A stretch of DNA of 64,000 bases, taken from Bactrocera neohumeralis (lineage: Eukaryota > Arthropoda > Insecta > Diptera > Tephritidae). Below, in pieces: positions 12,945-24,405 of the stretch (positions are counted from its first letter, which is position 1; the number at the start of each line of letters is the position of its first letter). The position numbers and the translations under genes are program-made. The notes under the pieces were generated by a model that saw nothing but the letters and a program-made list of their open reading frames with translations, made no database searches and was not told the origin of the DNA. Location: NCBI RefSeq assembly GCF_024586455.1, contig NC_065921.1:77700720-77764719 (forward strand). The letters are read 5' to 3'.

Positions 12945-14440
12945 GTTAAGGACTTGCCACCTGTTTAATATTTGATATAAAAAAAAAAATTAAGAAATAA
13001 AACGATATGATAAAGAATTGTTGCAAGAGCAGTAAACAAACGACACCTAACATTTTTTCCAAAATAGGTTGCCAGCTTGTAAAAAATATTGTTTCATACA
13101 ATCAATAAAAAAAATACATGTAATAATTATTACAATAAGGATATTAGGCTGAAGAGGTGTAAAAAGGCGCGCAGTTGAAAATATTTTTGGGAAGTGTTGC
13201 CACCTATTACAAATGTTTTTAGTCATTGAAAACAAAAAACAAAAAAAATATTGCAATAATAATATTAAACCAAAGTGGTGTAAAACGTCCCGCGGTTTAA
13301 AAAAAATTTTGGAAGTATTGCCACCTGCGAAAAATTTTATTAGTTAATTACAATACTAAAATAAATATAAAAATAATATACAAAAATAAAACAAAAATAT
13401 ACAAAAATAAATACGTACCAAGTTTTAAAAATGATTTTACTCAATTTTGGAAGTATTACGAAAAATTTTATTAGTCAATTATTGTTGCGAGAGTATAAAA
13501 AAATAGCTAAAAAATAAAATAACAATAAAAAATAACTCGTTTATACAATATTTCATTGGGTGGCATATTTTAGAAAGGTTGCCACCTGTTTGAATATTTG
13601 AATAAAAAAACGATAGGGTTAAGAATTAATGCAATATGACAGCAGGACTGCAGTAAAACTAAAATAAATACACCTGAAATTTTTTTCTGCTACAGATTGA
13701 AATTTTTTTCTGCTACATATTGCCACCACTTCAAAAATCGTTGCTCCTTGAAATCTAATCAAATACTTTTTTTAAACAAAAAAATTAAATTAATTATTTC
13801 AGTAAGTACATTAAACTGAGGAGGTTAAAAAAACGCTCATTTGAAAATTTTTTTCGTAAGTGCTGCCACCTGTTACAATTTTATTAATCAATTACGATGC
13901 TAAAATAAATAAATAATAACATACAATAATAAACAATAAAAAATATAGCACATTTAAAAAACTATTCGCTTCAGTAGGATATTTTAGAAAGGTTGCCATC
14001 TGTTCGAAATTTTTTTTATTAAAAAAAAAAACCTGATAAAATAAGAAAACAATAAAGCTTGGTTTTAAACCCCATATGGTTTTATTTTTCGAAGGTGTTG
14101 CCACCTTTTTCAAAATTTCTTAGTCAATTGAAAACCTAAAATAAATATATAATACAATAAGGGTGTCAATTATAGCATATTTAAAAAATATTCGATTCGG
14201 TTAAAAATTTCGAAACGGTGGCAACTTTTCTGTGTGTTTTAGAAAGGTTCGAAATTTTTAATACTTTTTACAAAACCTGATAAAATAAGAATAGCATAAA
14301 ATAAGGGTTTAAATTCTCTATTGTTTTATTTTAGGAAGAGATGCCACCTGTTACAATTTTAGTAGTCAATTAAAATGGATTCAAACACACTTAAGACATA
14401 TTTCCTGTACCACTTACACTTACCACCTGTTACAAATTTT
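12945..14440 (+). repeat. GTTGCCACC satellite-like array 3
   Basis: Half-sites occur near 12955 (CTTGCCACCTGTTTAATATT), 13067, 13197, 13316, 13580, 13862, 13992, 14096, 14340 and 14421. Many are followed by TTACAATTTTATTAGTCAAT-type sequence, which recurs near 13330, 13460, 13870, 14110 and 14350. The spacing is irregular (100-280 bp), so the array is more decayed than array 2. Same strand orientation as arrays 1 and 2. Confidence 0.75.
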
Positions 14441-15859
14441 TGTAAATTAAGCGCTGACATACCTCTGAGTTTCTTCCTGACTGCTGACAGGAGCTCCTTT
14501 CTCTACCTCATTTTTTGACATTTTACTGATTATTCAATAACTTAAGCGCGTAATTCAGTGCCATGCACTTAAAATATGAAATTTAGAAATCTTATTAGTA
14601 TTTCACCTTCACACACACTCTTGAGAGAAGTTTACCACGCACCAGCTGCGCCAGGCCCTGCCGATAACACCGTTGCTTGAAGCATAGCCCAAATGAAGGC
14701 GCAGAGTCCATTTGAATTAAAATTTCATAATTTCGCAAGAGCATGTATGTATCAACACGACCTTAACACGTACAAACACACTTTTGCGTTTCATACGAAT
14801 TTGTGCTCGTGGATTCTTCTTCAGCTGAATTTTCACTTTATAAATATTTCGTACTCTCTGCAGTTCGCGCGTTCTTCAGTTGAGCGTTTCAGTATTTTGA
14901 GGTAATTAAATATTTATGCGATACGAGCGTGCATGTGGCACAAGGACGGCGTCAAGCAAAAATTGTGAAAAGCAATGTAAAGTCGACTGCGAACAGCTGA
15001 GTTGCCGTGGAGCAGAGTCAGCAACAATCGGCTGCAACAATGACAAATTCACAGTGTCGTCGCCATCAGCAGAAATTACGGCAACAAAGGTGATATAACA
15101 ACAACAATAAACCCAGCAAGGCAAGAAGAATGGTATGGAGCAAGGCTACACCGCCTAAAAGCAGGCACTAACAATTAGGTGTAGCAGGCGTTATGAGGTT
15201 AATATTTCAAAAAGAATAGATATATAATAAAATTGAAATATTAAAACTCCAAAGTAATAAAATAGATCTAGTTAAGGTATTTAATATTGGGACTGGTGAC
15301 TCTCTTTACCTTTATTCATCATTAAAACCCATTTTAGTCCTCTACATAAGGCTATTCACCTAAATTGTAATTGTTGATTTTTGGAAATCTTGACTAATTT
15401 CATTTTACTTTGGAAATATTTGACGAACTTTCCATGGCATTAATTTAAGAAGCCATGAACCATTGACGATACAACAATTTAAAGAGCAATCCTAAAACTC
15501 GCTTCTAAAATTCAATTGTAACGGAAGTTACAAGCATTCCAACCTCTTTAAGACCCAGAAGATAAAGTCTGTTAAATTTGTATTTCGTGCTACCGGAAGC
15601 AGGCAAACTGAAACACAGTATTTGAAAGCAAATTGAACGGAAGTTCTTAAAGATTCTCGAAGGACCTTGGTAAATTTAAGCTGTCGAGTTTTGTGAATCC
15701 GACTGGCCTAAGATAGGGACTCAGAAATATCAAATTATCTGCAATATTTGCAAGAAACTCTTCATTCATTCCGCAATCCCTTTTGGAACAAAATTTACCT
15801 TTGAGCTCTTTCATAACCTTATGAAAGAGAATCTCTCTGACAAATAAAAGCTGTTTTGA
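14441..15859. other. Host-like stretch without recognisable gene
   Basis: Probably single-copy. It holds a possible core promoter (14839-14905, listed separately) and a short frame at 14916-15098 (ATG start, Cys-containing, no known domain). No transposon motif was recognised from 15100 to 15860. Confidence 0.3.
14839..14905 (+). promoter_or_regulatory. Possible RNA polymerase II core promoter
   Basis: TATAAATA (14839-14846) is followed by initiator-like GCAGTT (14860), TCAGTT (14876-14881) and TTTCAGTA (near 14888). An arthropod initiator is TCAGTY. The spacing from TATA to the best initiator is about 39 bp, longer than the usual 25-31 bp; to the weaker GCAGTT it is about 22 bp. GAG|GTAATT at about 14898-14906 could be a splice donor just downstream. 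The fit is suggestive only, since no coding exon was recognised. Confidence 0.22.
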
Positions 15860-16760
15860 CATTGTGGCGCGAAAATGGACGATAAAGTTGGTGCAGAGAT
15901 ATACTACCCAGAGTTAGGCATAAGGCAACCTTTTAAGCTGCCGAACCACTGTAGTATATTACAAGCTGAGGTCTTTGCTATTGCGAAAACCGCGGAACTG
16001 GGCTCTTATACAACTGCAGGCAATTTCAGAGTCAACATCTACATAAACAGCCAAGCAGCAATCAAGGCAGTAATCTCGTCTCACATATCGGCCAGAAGTG
16101 TCTTGGGAAGCAGGACAGCAGTGGAAAGTGTAACCAGAAGCAAGGAACTTCACTTTTATTGGGTTTTAAGCCACAAAGGCATCGAGGGCAATAAAAAACG
16201 AGATTGCCAAAAATTACCCGAAAACGTGATCAACAGTGGGAAATCCATTCATTGTCTATACGACGATGTCGAAAGAAATCAAAACCCGATAGAACGAGCT
16301 ACCTGAGTGCAAAACTCCAAAAGTCATGTGCAAAACTGTAGATTGGAAGTACACAAAATTCCTATTGGCAGTCGTTAGAAGAGACTTTATGAACATGATG
16401 GGAATACCAACTGCTCACTGTCTGGTGGCGACATACGCTCGCAGAATGGGGCTGACAGATCGAGAAGACTGCAGGAAATGTAAAGAGCAAGGCATCAGGT
16501 AAACAATGGAGCATCTCTTGTGCACTTGTCCCGCATTCGCAAGACTACACTGTGAGCATCTGGGGTCCCCACGGTATCATATTGGAGGAAGTATCGATAG
16601 TGAAGCCACAGCGACTGTTAAAATTCCCGTGAAGCGCAGGCGTTCTAAAGAATGACTACTCCTCAACGTCTTAGTAACTGAACTCCATCTGGTAGCGCAA
16701 AGCACCAAAACTGGTCTATGCATGTTTTATTGACCCACTAGATTAACGTAAACTAACCTA
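15860..16760 (+). pseudogene. LINE ORF2 RNase H domain and 3' end
   Basis: 15875-16303 reads as one open frame with RNase H features. They are GAEIYYPELGIRQPF, CSILQAEVFAIAKTAE, VNIYINSQAAIKAV (matching the usual TDSQAAIKA, with D changed to N) and FYWVLSHKGIEGNKKRD (matching WVPGHxGIxGN). After a stop it continues to about 16650 with IPTAHCLVATYARRMGLTD, a Cys pair (DCRKCKEQG) and MEHLLCTCPAFARLHCEHLG, the tail typical of this LINE group. It ends near 16755 in CTAACCTA, a usual LINE 3' terminus. The upstream RT is missing. Confidence 0.82.
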
Positions 16761-16885
16761 TCATATTATCAAGTACACAGAGTTAAGCAAACCAGACGAG
16801 TTTCTAAGAATTGGCAGCCCAGATTTATACTTGTACTTAACACGCCAAACATTTGTTTTAACAACTTTTTTTTTGGTTTTTCTCC

Positions 16886-17195
16886 CACTTTTGGTGAGCA
16901 GGTAATTTCACGTTTTTGGCCGATCGATTGGCCACCAAGATCGTTTGATATCACACCGTTAAACTTCTCCCTGTGGAGATGTAAAGTCTCAAGCAAAATA
17001 TCACGCGTGTCATTTAGCCAGTAACAAGTCGAAATGCTCGAACGAGTCATCGAAAATGCGGACTGAACATATGGTCAGATGATCCAGAGAGACGTAGCCG
17101 CAGCCAACATTTGAAAGAGAAAATCTTCAAAAAATAGATCTCAAAAAATGTTTTTTCGAATGATAATGAACATTCACAATTGGAAATTTTCATTT
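16886..17195 (+). pseudogene. D,D41D mariner transposase, C-terminal fragment
   Basis: Encodes TFGEQVISRFWPIDWPPRSF then DITPLNFSLW, RCKVSSK, and a decayed tail ending in the SRGQHLKEIIFKK-type sequence near 17105-17140. It matches the C-terminal third of the other D,D41D transposases here (47180, 57590, 25675). The third catalytic Asp is Asn (PLN instead of PLD), so it could not catalyse strand transfer. The N-terminal two thirds are absent. Confidence 0.75.
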
Positions 17196-17987
17196 GTCAT
17201 TTGAACCAAACACAATGGTATGGTAAAACTGATCTAAAATATGGAAAACGAAACTTGATAGTATCCTCAGTGCAGCTATACCACTTTGATGAGGTATCCG
17301 GATACCTTTTTGTATGAATTCAACTCGATAACTATGTTGTTGAGCGCAGAGAAATAGCTAAACGAAGTCTCGTTGATTAACTTAAATTTCCTACTGTGAA
17401 ATTCTATGCATTAAGGCCTTCTTATCAATGAAAATTGTTTTCAGCATATTTCCGTTTATTTTCCGTTCATCTATAAAAACAACCATTTATTAGCCCAATC
17501 CTACCATTAACAGTAATTGGTGCGATTACGCACAAGCTGAGGTCATTTAAGGGTTAATAGCAGCACATAGATTACTAGTTATCGCCGTTTAACCCTAAGC
17601 GCTGTAATCGCTACACAAAACCTTTTATAAAAGCAGTATGTGTAATATATATACTATATATGTCTTATATACTTACATGTATGTTGAAAATTAATGTTGT
17701 TGAGTTCTCTATTACTAACGCACACACATATTATATGGAATAGAAAATCAGTAAGCAGCGATGGAATCAAATCACGAATCAAATTGTATAGTAAAAAAAT
17801 CAGCAAACTCTTTTTGGCCACGCAGCCCACTATGCACAAAATCACAAAGCTAGAGACATTTTATTTAACCACGACTCTCGTCAAGCAACTTGACAACAGC
17901 CGCTTTGCAGTGACGTTGCATTTCGAGCACAATTTACTGTAAATGACTCCATTAATGTGCTTCTCTTCTTTGGACTCTCATCTTTTT
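17196..17987. other. Stretch without recognisable gene
   Basis: Short frames only; no recognised motif. AT-rich with TATATA-type runs near 17640-17670. Confidence 0.35.
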
Positions 17988-18690
17988 ATACTCTCGCAAC
18001 AATGTTGCTAAGGAGAGTATTATAGTTTTGTTCACATAACGGTTGTTTGTAAGTCCTAAAACTAAAAGAGTCAGATATAGGGTTACATATACCAAAGTGA
18101 TCAGGGTGACGAGTAGAGTTGAAATCCAGATGTCTGACTGTCCGTCCGTCCGTCCGTGCAAGCTATAACTTGAGTAAAAATTGAGATATCATAATGAAAC
18201 TCGGTACACGTATTTCTTGGCTCCATAAGAAGGTTAAGTTGGAAGATGGGCAAAATCGGTCAACTGCCATAACTGTGTCATAACTAAGCATAAATAAAGA
18301 TATTAAAGTGAAAGTTGGCACAAAGGATCGTATTAAGGAGGGGCATATTTGGACGTAATTTTTTTGGAAAAGTGGGCGTAGCCCCGCCCCCTACTAAGTT
18401 TTTTGTACATATCTCGGAAACTACTATAGCTATGTCAACCTAACTCTACAGAGTCGTTTCCTTCAGGCATTTTCATATACAGTTCAAAAATGAAAGAAAT
18501 CGGATAATAACCACGCCTACCTCCCATACAAAGGTTATGTTGAAAATCACTAAAAGTGCGTTAACCGACTAACAAAAAACGTCAGAAACACCAAATTTTA
18601 CGGAAGAAATGGCAGAAGGAAGCTGCACCCAGGTTTTTTTAAAAATTGAAAATGGGCGTGGCCTTGCCACCTTATGGACCAAAAACCATG
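17988..18690 (+). repeat. Dispersed dipteran repeat with head hairpin
   Basis: Begins with the inverted repeat ATACTCTC..GAGAGTAT (17988-17995 and 18013-18020) around GCAAC..GTTGC. It continues with TTCACATAACGGTTGTTTGT, a TCCGTCCGTCCGTCCG run (about 18140-18155) and CGTGCAAGCTATAACTTGAG, then GGGCGTAGCCCCGCCCCC near 18383 and GAAAATGGGCGTGGCC near 18649. This phrase set is recognised from memory as a common interspersed repeat in tephritids and drosophilids. Its transposon class is not established here. Confidence 0.7.
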
Positions 18691-19289
18691 CGTGAAATCT
18701 CAGAAACTCCATCTCTCTGTATAATACGAGTATATACATTAGGAACCGATTATATGAAAAATATGTAAATGACGGTGATCACTTTATCCGATAAACTTAG
18801 CCCTTCCTTACTTGTTCGAGGTAGTTTGCAGTTTAAGGCATCAAGTTTGATTGTTCGCTTTAAATTAGATTACTTATGTCACCAAGCATTAAGAACATAT
18901 GTAACTAATATAAAAAGTTTCAAGTCATTTATTTTCGCTTATCAAGCGAGCAACCGCAATCAGCTTCATTATTTGGAAGATTTTTGCCAGCGAATGCTGC
19001 CGTGAGTGATAAGCAGTTAATGTACTTTTGTTTGTAAAGTTTTTTTTTTTCAAAGAAGATACGAATAATGTTTGCTCTAACTGTGATTTGGTGCGCCCTT
19101 TTGCTTTAGATTTGGTTTGGATACCGTGATTCTAAAAAGCTTTTGCTAATTTAGATTTGGTAAATTTGGTTTTGTATTGAGGGCCATAAAAAAACGTAAT
19201 TTCTGAAAATAAAAGCTGTTAGATAGTGAAATCTGCAAATATTTTCATTTGAAGAAAGCGCTATGACATTAGAAGTGAATCACATAGCC
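18691..19289. other. Stretch without recognisable gene
   Basis: Contains one 78-codon open frame (18769-19005) with no recognisable domain. No transposon motif. Confidence 0.35.
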
Positions 19290-19886
19290 TTCTTCTTCTT
19301 AATTGGCGTAGACACCGCTAACGCGGTTACACTCTTATAGAGGATTGTACCTGCTCTGTTTAGCTTTGCAGCTCGTATTATTTTCTTCTAGATTGTCTGA
19401 AGCCTCGCTTGCTATCGAACGGCTTGGAGAGGTGCTTCCCGATTCTGACGAATATTTTTATATTGCGCAATGTCAATCTTCCTTTCAGAGGTCTTCCCCA
19501 AGATTTGGCACCTGGTGAAAGTCAGGTCGATTGTAGATTTTCCAGGTCTAAAGCCACACTGATAAGGTCCAAACAGTTTATTATCGAAAGAACCTTATAT
19601 GCGATGTTGAGGAGGCTTATTCCACGGTGGTTGGCACAGATTTTGGGGTCTCCCTTTTTGTGGATTGGTCAGAGCACACTTAAACTCCAATCGTTGGGCA
19701 TGCTTTCGTCCTACCATATTTTACAAAGAAGCTGATGCATGCTCCCTTTCAGTTCTTGCTCGACCGGCAATCCATCGGCCCTCGCCGCTTTGTTGTTCTT
19801 CAAACGGGTAATTGGTATTCGAACTTCTTCATGGTCGGGCAATGAAACGTCCGCTCCATCATTATCGATTGGGGAATCGGGTTAAG
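19290..19886 (-). pseudogene. RTE-like LINE, internally deleted (copy A)
   Basis: On the minus strand, the 3' terminus is marked by a CTTCTTCTTCTTAATTGGCG block (19294 on), the same block that ends copies C, G and H. About 45 bp inside it the sequence jumps to the reverse transcriptase region (about 19335-19886), skipping roughly the last kilobase. The RT part matches the flank of copy B. Several stops and frameshifts. Target-primed LINEs of this kind encode an AP endonuclease and RT; only a piece of RT is left. Confidence 0.75.
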
Positions 19887-20029
19887 ATAGGTAAGGTAAA
19901 TAAGCTGATATTCGTGAGACCACGAAAAATTCCATGTAAACTGCAAGAGACGCTTGTCCGTTGTGATGCCCAGAACTCATACGTACGGATAAAAAAGGCC
20001 GTTTTAAATCTACAAACCACCCAGAGCCA

Positions 20030-20720
20030 GCTAAAAATTGATTAAGCTGCCTAATATAACGTATACTTCAAAAACTGGACAGTAAAGCAGAAAGCGTCCA
20101 GTTGTTTCCATCTCATCTTCCACCCCTGCAACTTTGACAAGTTGCATCCTCCAAAATCTTAAGGGGCAATGTCCAGTTAGGAGATCTATCATTGCGGCAA
20201 TGAGAACCTTGCTAAGAGCTAGTAGCTCCATAAATCTTTTGCGTTCAACTCTGTGTCAAAAGGCTCCCGCAACCCCACAAATGCTGATTGCTGACCAATG
20301 CTTGCTAAACTCGCGCGAAGCCCACAGATCCAGTGTCTGAGTGCACGATGACAGTGGAGCACCTACTTGTTTGGTATTTGGATAAGGGTGCCTTTTCTCG
20401 CGAGCTCATCGACCTTACAGCTTCTGACGTTTCCACTATGACCAGGCACCCAGACAAGTTTAAAACAGAAGTAGCTTAATGATACAGATAGAGAGGTCTT
20501 GTACCCCTTGACTGGCTTTGAGCTCAATGTCAACAAGCTCTAGTGCTATATAGCAGCCTCCCTCAAGGAAGCCTTGCTACGTTAGGGAACATCTGCTGCT
20601 ATCTTAATAGCTGCCACTTCTGCTTGAGAGACATTGCAGTGGTTTGGCTGTCTGAAACAAGAGTTGATTGAGAATTTCCAGCAGCAGACTCGGCCTCCAA
20701 CCTTCCTCTTGAATTTTGAT
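20030..20720 (-). pseudogene. LINE ORF2 RNase H domain and 3' end
   Basis: Minus strand. About 20470-20390 encodes LVWVPGHSGNVRSCKVDELA, the RNase H WVPGHSGxxGNxxADELA motif. 20231-20031 encodes LLALSKVLIAAMIDLLTGHC, PLRFWRMQLVKVAG and GRFLLYCPVFEVYV, the tail of I/LOA/R1-type LINEs. Upstream (20640-20560) is a decayed match to the SLKQKWQLLRW region at the start of RNase H. Frames are broken; no RT is present. Confidence 0.78.
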
Positions 20721-21504
20721 CTATCCCTCTTATGCTTTATTAAAAACACTTACATCTTCGAAGTTAAGGAATGTTCAGAACATAATTTCGCATATTTTCT
20801 CTTGAAAAAATTGCAAATAACGAAGAGTAGTAGCCTTCTGGGTTGGTACTAGCTGGATAATGTATTTACTTACACTTGAGACTGCAAAGAGTACTAAGAA
20901 GTTCGCTGATATTCTACTTTGCTTCTTGCACTCCTTGCGTTGCAGTTCCTCCTTCTCCGCAAGCATGCTTGCTTATAACTGTAAGCAGGGCGTTTCAATG
21001 CCCTTCCCATACCAGTAGCAACGCCTGCTCTGTGCTTTCCGCGTACTAGCAATAAATAATCTGTTTATTTCCCACTTTCTACGCTTTTCTATCGTCTTGT
21101 TGCTCACTTTTCTCTGGCTTCCATTAAATAAGTTTGTTTGTTTATTTACTATTTTCTGTTTTATAAATGTTTTTTTTTTCGCCTTGGTGACATCGATAAT
21201 AATGTGATTTACGCGCTGCAGCATTTGGTACAACAAACGCGCACCCTTTTCCGCTCTCTCTTGTGTTCTGCCTTCTGTTGTTAATATTTCAGACTTAAGG
21301 TTGAAGTTTTTTGTTATCAAAATTTAATTAAAAGTTGTTGCTTTCACCATAAATTTTTCGGCATGCAACGTTTGTTCTTCTAATGGCGTAATTTATTAGA
21401 AAGTTCCGGTTAAAGTAAGAAGCCAGAATTAATAGTTGTGCCGAAAGTCATTTTGACCATTTGTCTGGGTCAAGGGATATAAAAACAGGTGATTTAGAAG
21501 TTTA
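20721..21504. other. Stretch without recognisable gene
   Basis: A 115-codon minus frame (20973-21320) is lysine-rich with no domain. Nothing else was recognised. Confidence 0.35.
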
Positions 21505-21690
21505 AGTTTAATGAAGCACCCGTTGCTGAGAGTGTACACGAAGACGTTGGAGAGCCGATTCGGTGCCATTTGCAACCACTCGGACTAACGTAATCTTGAT
21601 ATCCGTCTACTTAATACCTGAAATTGAAGGTAGTGATCTCATCAGGGACATTTGGTTTCAACAAGACGAAACTGAAACCACTAAAATCCT
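21505..21690 (+). pseudogene. D,D41D mariner relic, internally deleted
   Basis: Two separated pieces of the same transposase are joined. VAESVHEDVGEPIRCHLQPL (about 21508-21577) is the N-terminal helix-turn-helix region seen at 47220 and 25720. YLIPEIEGSDLIRDIWFQQD (about 21612-21671) is the region up to the second catalytic Asp. About 130 codons between them are missing, as is everything after it. Confidence 0.65.
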
Positions 21691-22274
21691 GCCAAAGCAT
21701 AACCATTTTCAAACAGAGTTGCTTAAAAAAAATCTCCCAGCTGGTTTTCAAAAAAAAATTCCTAGTATTTTTCTTGCCAAGTAAACTAAAAGCAACTGTG
21801 TTTATAAACAAATGCAAATCTGAACTTCTAATTTAGGATATATACCTGTGAATGCATAAATAGCACAAACTTTTAGCCAAATTCATTTAGAATTTAACAA
21901 ACAATATAACTAGCACACGTAGAAAGCTGTCATGCATGAAGACAAGAACTTTGTTATTCTAAGCCGAATATTAAAATTTAAAAGTTTGCAGAATATATGA
22001 AAACTTTTGGTTTTAGTTGGGCAAGGATGTTTACGAATGCGTATATTTGTTTGAAAATATTTATTTAGGCCTCCATGTATTCGTATATCTGGCTATGTAC
22101 GAAAAAAGGCCAGAAACATCCCTTTAGGAAATAAAACTTTTATTTATTTTAAATCTATATTACATTCACTCGAAGTGTAACCAATTAAAAAAGCCATAAA
22201 TTTGGTTTGGAAAATTATTTTTATTTATTTTAAAGTACAAAATGTGTGAAAATAATCATAAATTCAGGACCAAT
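21691..22274. other. Stretch without recognisable gene
   Basis: AT-rich. Part of it (from about 22140) may be the non-coding 3' end of the maT element that follows. Nothing else was recognised. Confidence 0.3.
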
Positions 22275-22945
22275 TCACTTTTGCTCGATATGACCAACTT
22301 TTGCCTTAACTATGACCTTGAGACGGTCAAAAACCGAATCGCAAGCTGCTCGAATGTGACTTGCCGGTAATTTGGCCCACTCGCGGACAATGGCTTTCTT
22401 CAGCACCACGAGACTGGTGTATTTTTTACTTCGGACTTTGCTCTCCAAAATGGCTCAGAGAGAATAATCCATGGGATTCGCATCTGGTGAATTCAAGAGT
22501 AATTGTGTGGTCGTAATGAAGTTCGGAACGTTGTTTTTCAGTCTTTCTTGGTTCACTAGCGTTTTGAATGACGGTACTGAGTCTTCTTGAAACGTCCATG
22601 GTTTGCGACCGAAATGTTTGTTTGCCCACGGCTTCAAAGCAGCCGCCAGCACACTTTCCCGATAATATGTCGCATTTACTTTGACGCCAGGTTCGTTGAA
22701 AACAATTGGAGAGCGCCCATCTGCGGTGACAGTGGTCCAAAACATTATTTGTGGCGGGTGCTGCCTTCTGATGGCCAACCGATGACTTAGATTCTCGTAT
22801 GAACGGTCGGTCAAGTAAACCCTATCGTTTTGAGCGTTTACGAATTGCTCAATTGGAAAAATTTTTTCGTCAGAAAACACAATGTTCGGAATTTGACCGC
22901 TTTCGGCCAAGGATGCGTGAGCGTCCTTGCTTCCGTTATCCATCC
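22275..22945 (-). pseudogene. maT-type (D,D37D) mariner transposase, 5'-truncated
   Basis: Minus strand. The frame runs from about DNGSKDAHASLAESGQIPNI through VFSDEKIFPIEQ (first catalytic Asp), RPPQIMFW-like core (RRQHPPQIMFWTTVTADGRS), WTFQEDSVPSFK (second Asp, QQDSAPAHK in relatives) to SPDANPMDYSL (third Asp). There are 37 residues between the second and third Asp, the maT signature. After a stop the C-terminus continues as KKYTSLVVLKKAIVREWAKL ... ending at IEQK and a stop at 22275. The N-terminal helix-turn-helix half is missing and a LINE tail (22946-23165) abuts directly. Family call by spacing and motifs is fairly firm. Confidence 0.82.
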
Positions 22946-23165
22946 ATGTGTCTCAAATCGAAGGAGCTTTTCGCTGTATCATCATCTTCAATGCGAACGA
23001 CCTGGCGTAGTCTGCGGATTTGTTGCACTTTTCTACGTAATCTGCGGATTTGTTGGACTTCTATGCATGTCGCCGTAGAGCTCATTCAGTTCGTGGTTCC
23101 ATCATCTTCGTTATTCAACGCTCACGCGGATGGCTCCGAAGATAATAATTTTCTCGAATGATCCA
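22946..23165 (-). pseudogene. RTE-like LINE, fragment near the ORF2 C-terminus
   Basis: Minus strand. FEKIIIFGAIRVSVE, then WNHELNELYGDMH, then VQQIRRLRRK-VQQIRRLRQV and VRIEDDDTAK correspond to the C-terminal segment found in insect RTE-like ORF2 (compare NHELYGIYGDMN at 49990-50050). The VQQIRRLR octapeptide is tandemly duplicated. Two stops. It lies end to end with the truncated maT gene on the same strand. Confidence 0.6.
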
Positions 23166-24405
23166 AGCGCTTCCTCATTTCAGTTAGTCATAGCCCAGTT
23201 TTTGGGAGCGCTTATAAATATTATCGATTCCAAAAGCCATTAGGACCAAAGTTAAGCTCTGCTGTGCTCTCCTTGAATAATATTATAAAACCATAGTGGT
23301 AAAAGACCCGTTAAATATTTCTTTGAGACCTTTATATGAACTCTTTATGAACGTTATAGACAAAAAACTTGACATTTGTTATATAAATTATCTAGAAGAG
23401 ACTAAACTATAGACTGTCAAAGTGTTTTGAGCCGAAAGTTAAATTCTAGATAAACTCAAAATGTGAAACGATGTTAACTATCTTCGGTAAGCCCTAAAAA
23501 ATATCAAAGTTTATGTTTAGAGTGAGCGACTTTTAGTTCCAGTGGTTTCTCTATGGGCCTCCTAAAGGCCTAGGTCGTCGTCAGGCCTAAATCAGCCTAA
23601 CTAACTAGTAACCTATAGTACAATGAACAATCTCTTTTGTTTTCACTTTCTTACAGGGTAGTCTATGTAGATACCTCTGTAAATACGATTATATCTATGT
23701 GTCTTCTAAGCGAAAGTTTTATGAAAAGGCTAGAAGTTGTTGGCTTTTGTGGGCAGTGAGTGTACAGTTGGTACGCACTTATATTATTGTTATTTATACA
23801 CATATACTATAAGATTATATATACCTATGTATGTATATATATAGTCAGATGTGTGTGCAAATCGTAGGCAAACAGATAAGCAAAGATTTATTTGGCCGGA
23901 TTTGTGTTTTGTTAATCGTCAAGACTTGGCAGCATGCGCTGCAAGAGAGAACAGGGTTATCTCACTGACAGCCAGACAAGAATCTACAGTAATAAAATTG
24001 CTGCCTCTGCTATGCCGCTATACACACATACTTATATGTATGAGTATGTTGCCATCAACTTTATAAAGTGCTCCGCAAATTGCTTGAGATTCCACTTACT
24101 AAGTCTTTGCACTGTGTAAGGGTGTGTTTGGCTCTCTTCATTCTTCTTTGCTCTTTATCGTTGTGTGCCTTCTGCAACTTTGCATGCAATTGTCCAACTT
24201 ATAACCACATAATTTGGGCTATAAAATGTTTTGTACTCAGCCAAGTTATAAGTACAAGTACAATTGAATTTGAAAAGCCTGCGAACGAACAGTTAAGTGC
24301 TCGGATACGAATGCAGAGAGGGCTTCAGACCGCAAAACTTTCGTACATTTACATATGTTGCAAGTAGGCGTGTATACTACTTTTAAGGAGATTTGCGCCT
24401 AATAC
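23166..24405. other. Mostly anonymous stretch; possible LINE 3' tail near 23520
   Basis: About 23540-23612 (GGGCCTCCTAAAGGCCTAGG, then CAGCCTAACTAACTAG) resembles the 3' untranslated end of RNase H-type LINEs on the plus strand; this is a weak call. The rest shows only short frames and dinucleotide-rich runs (TATATA near 23815-23845). Confidence 0.3.
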
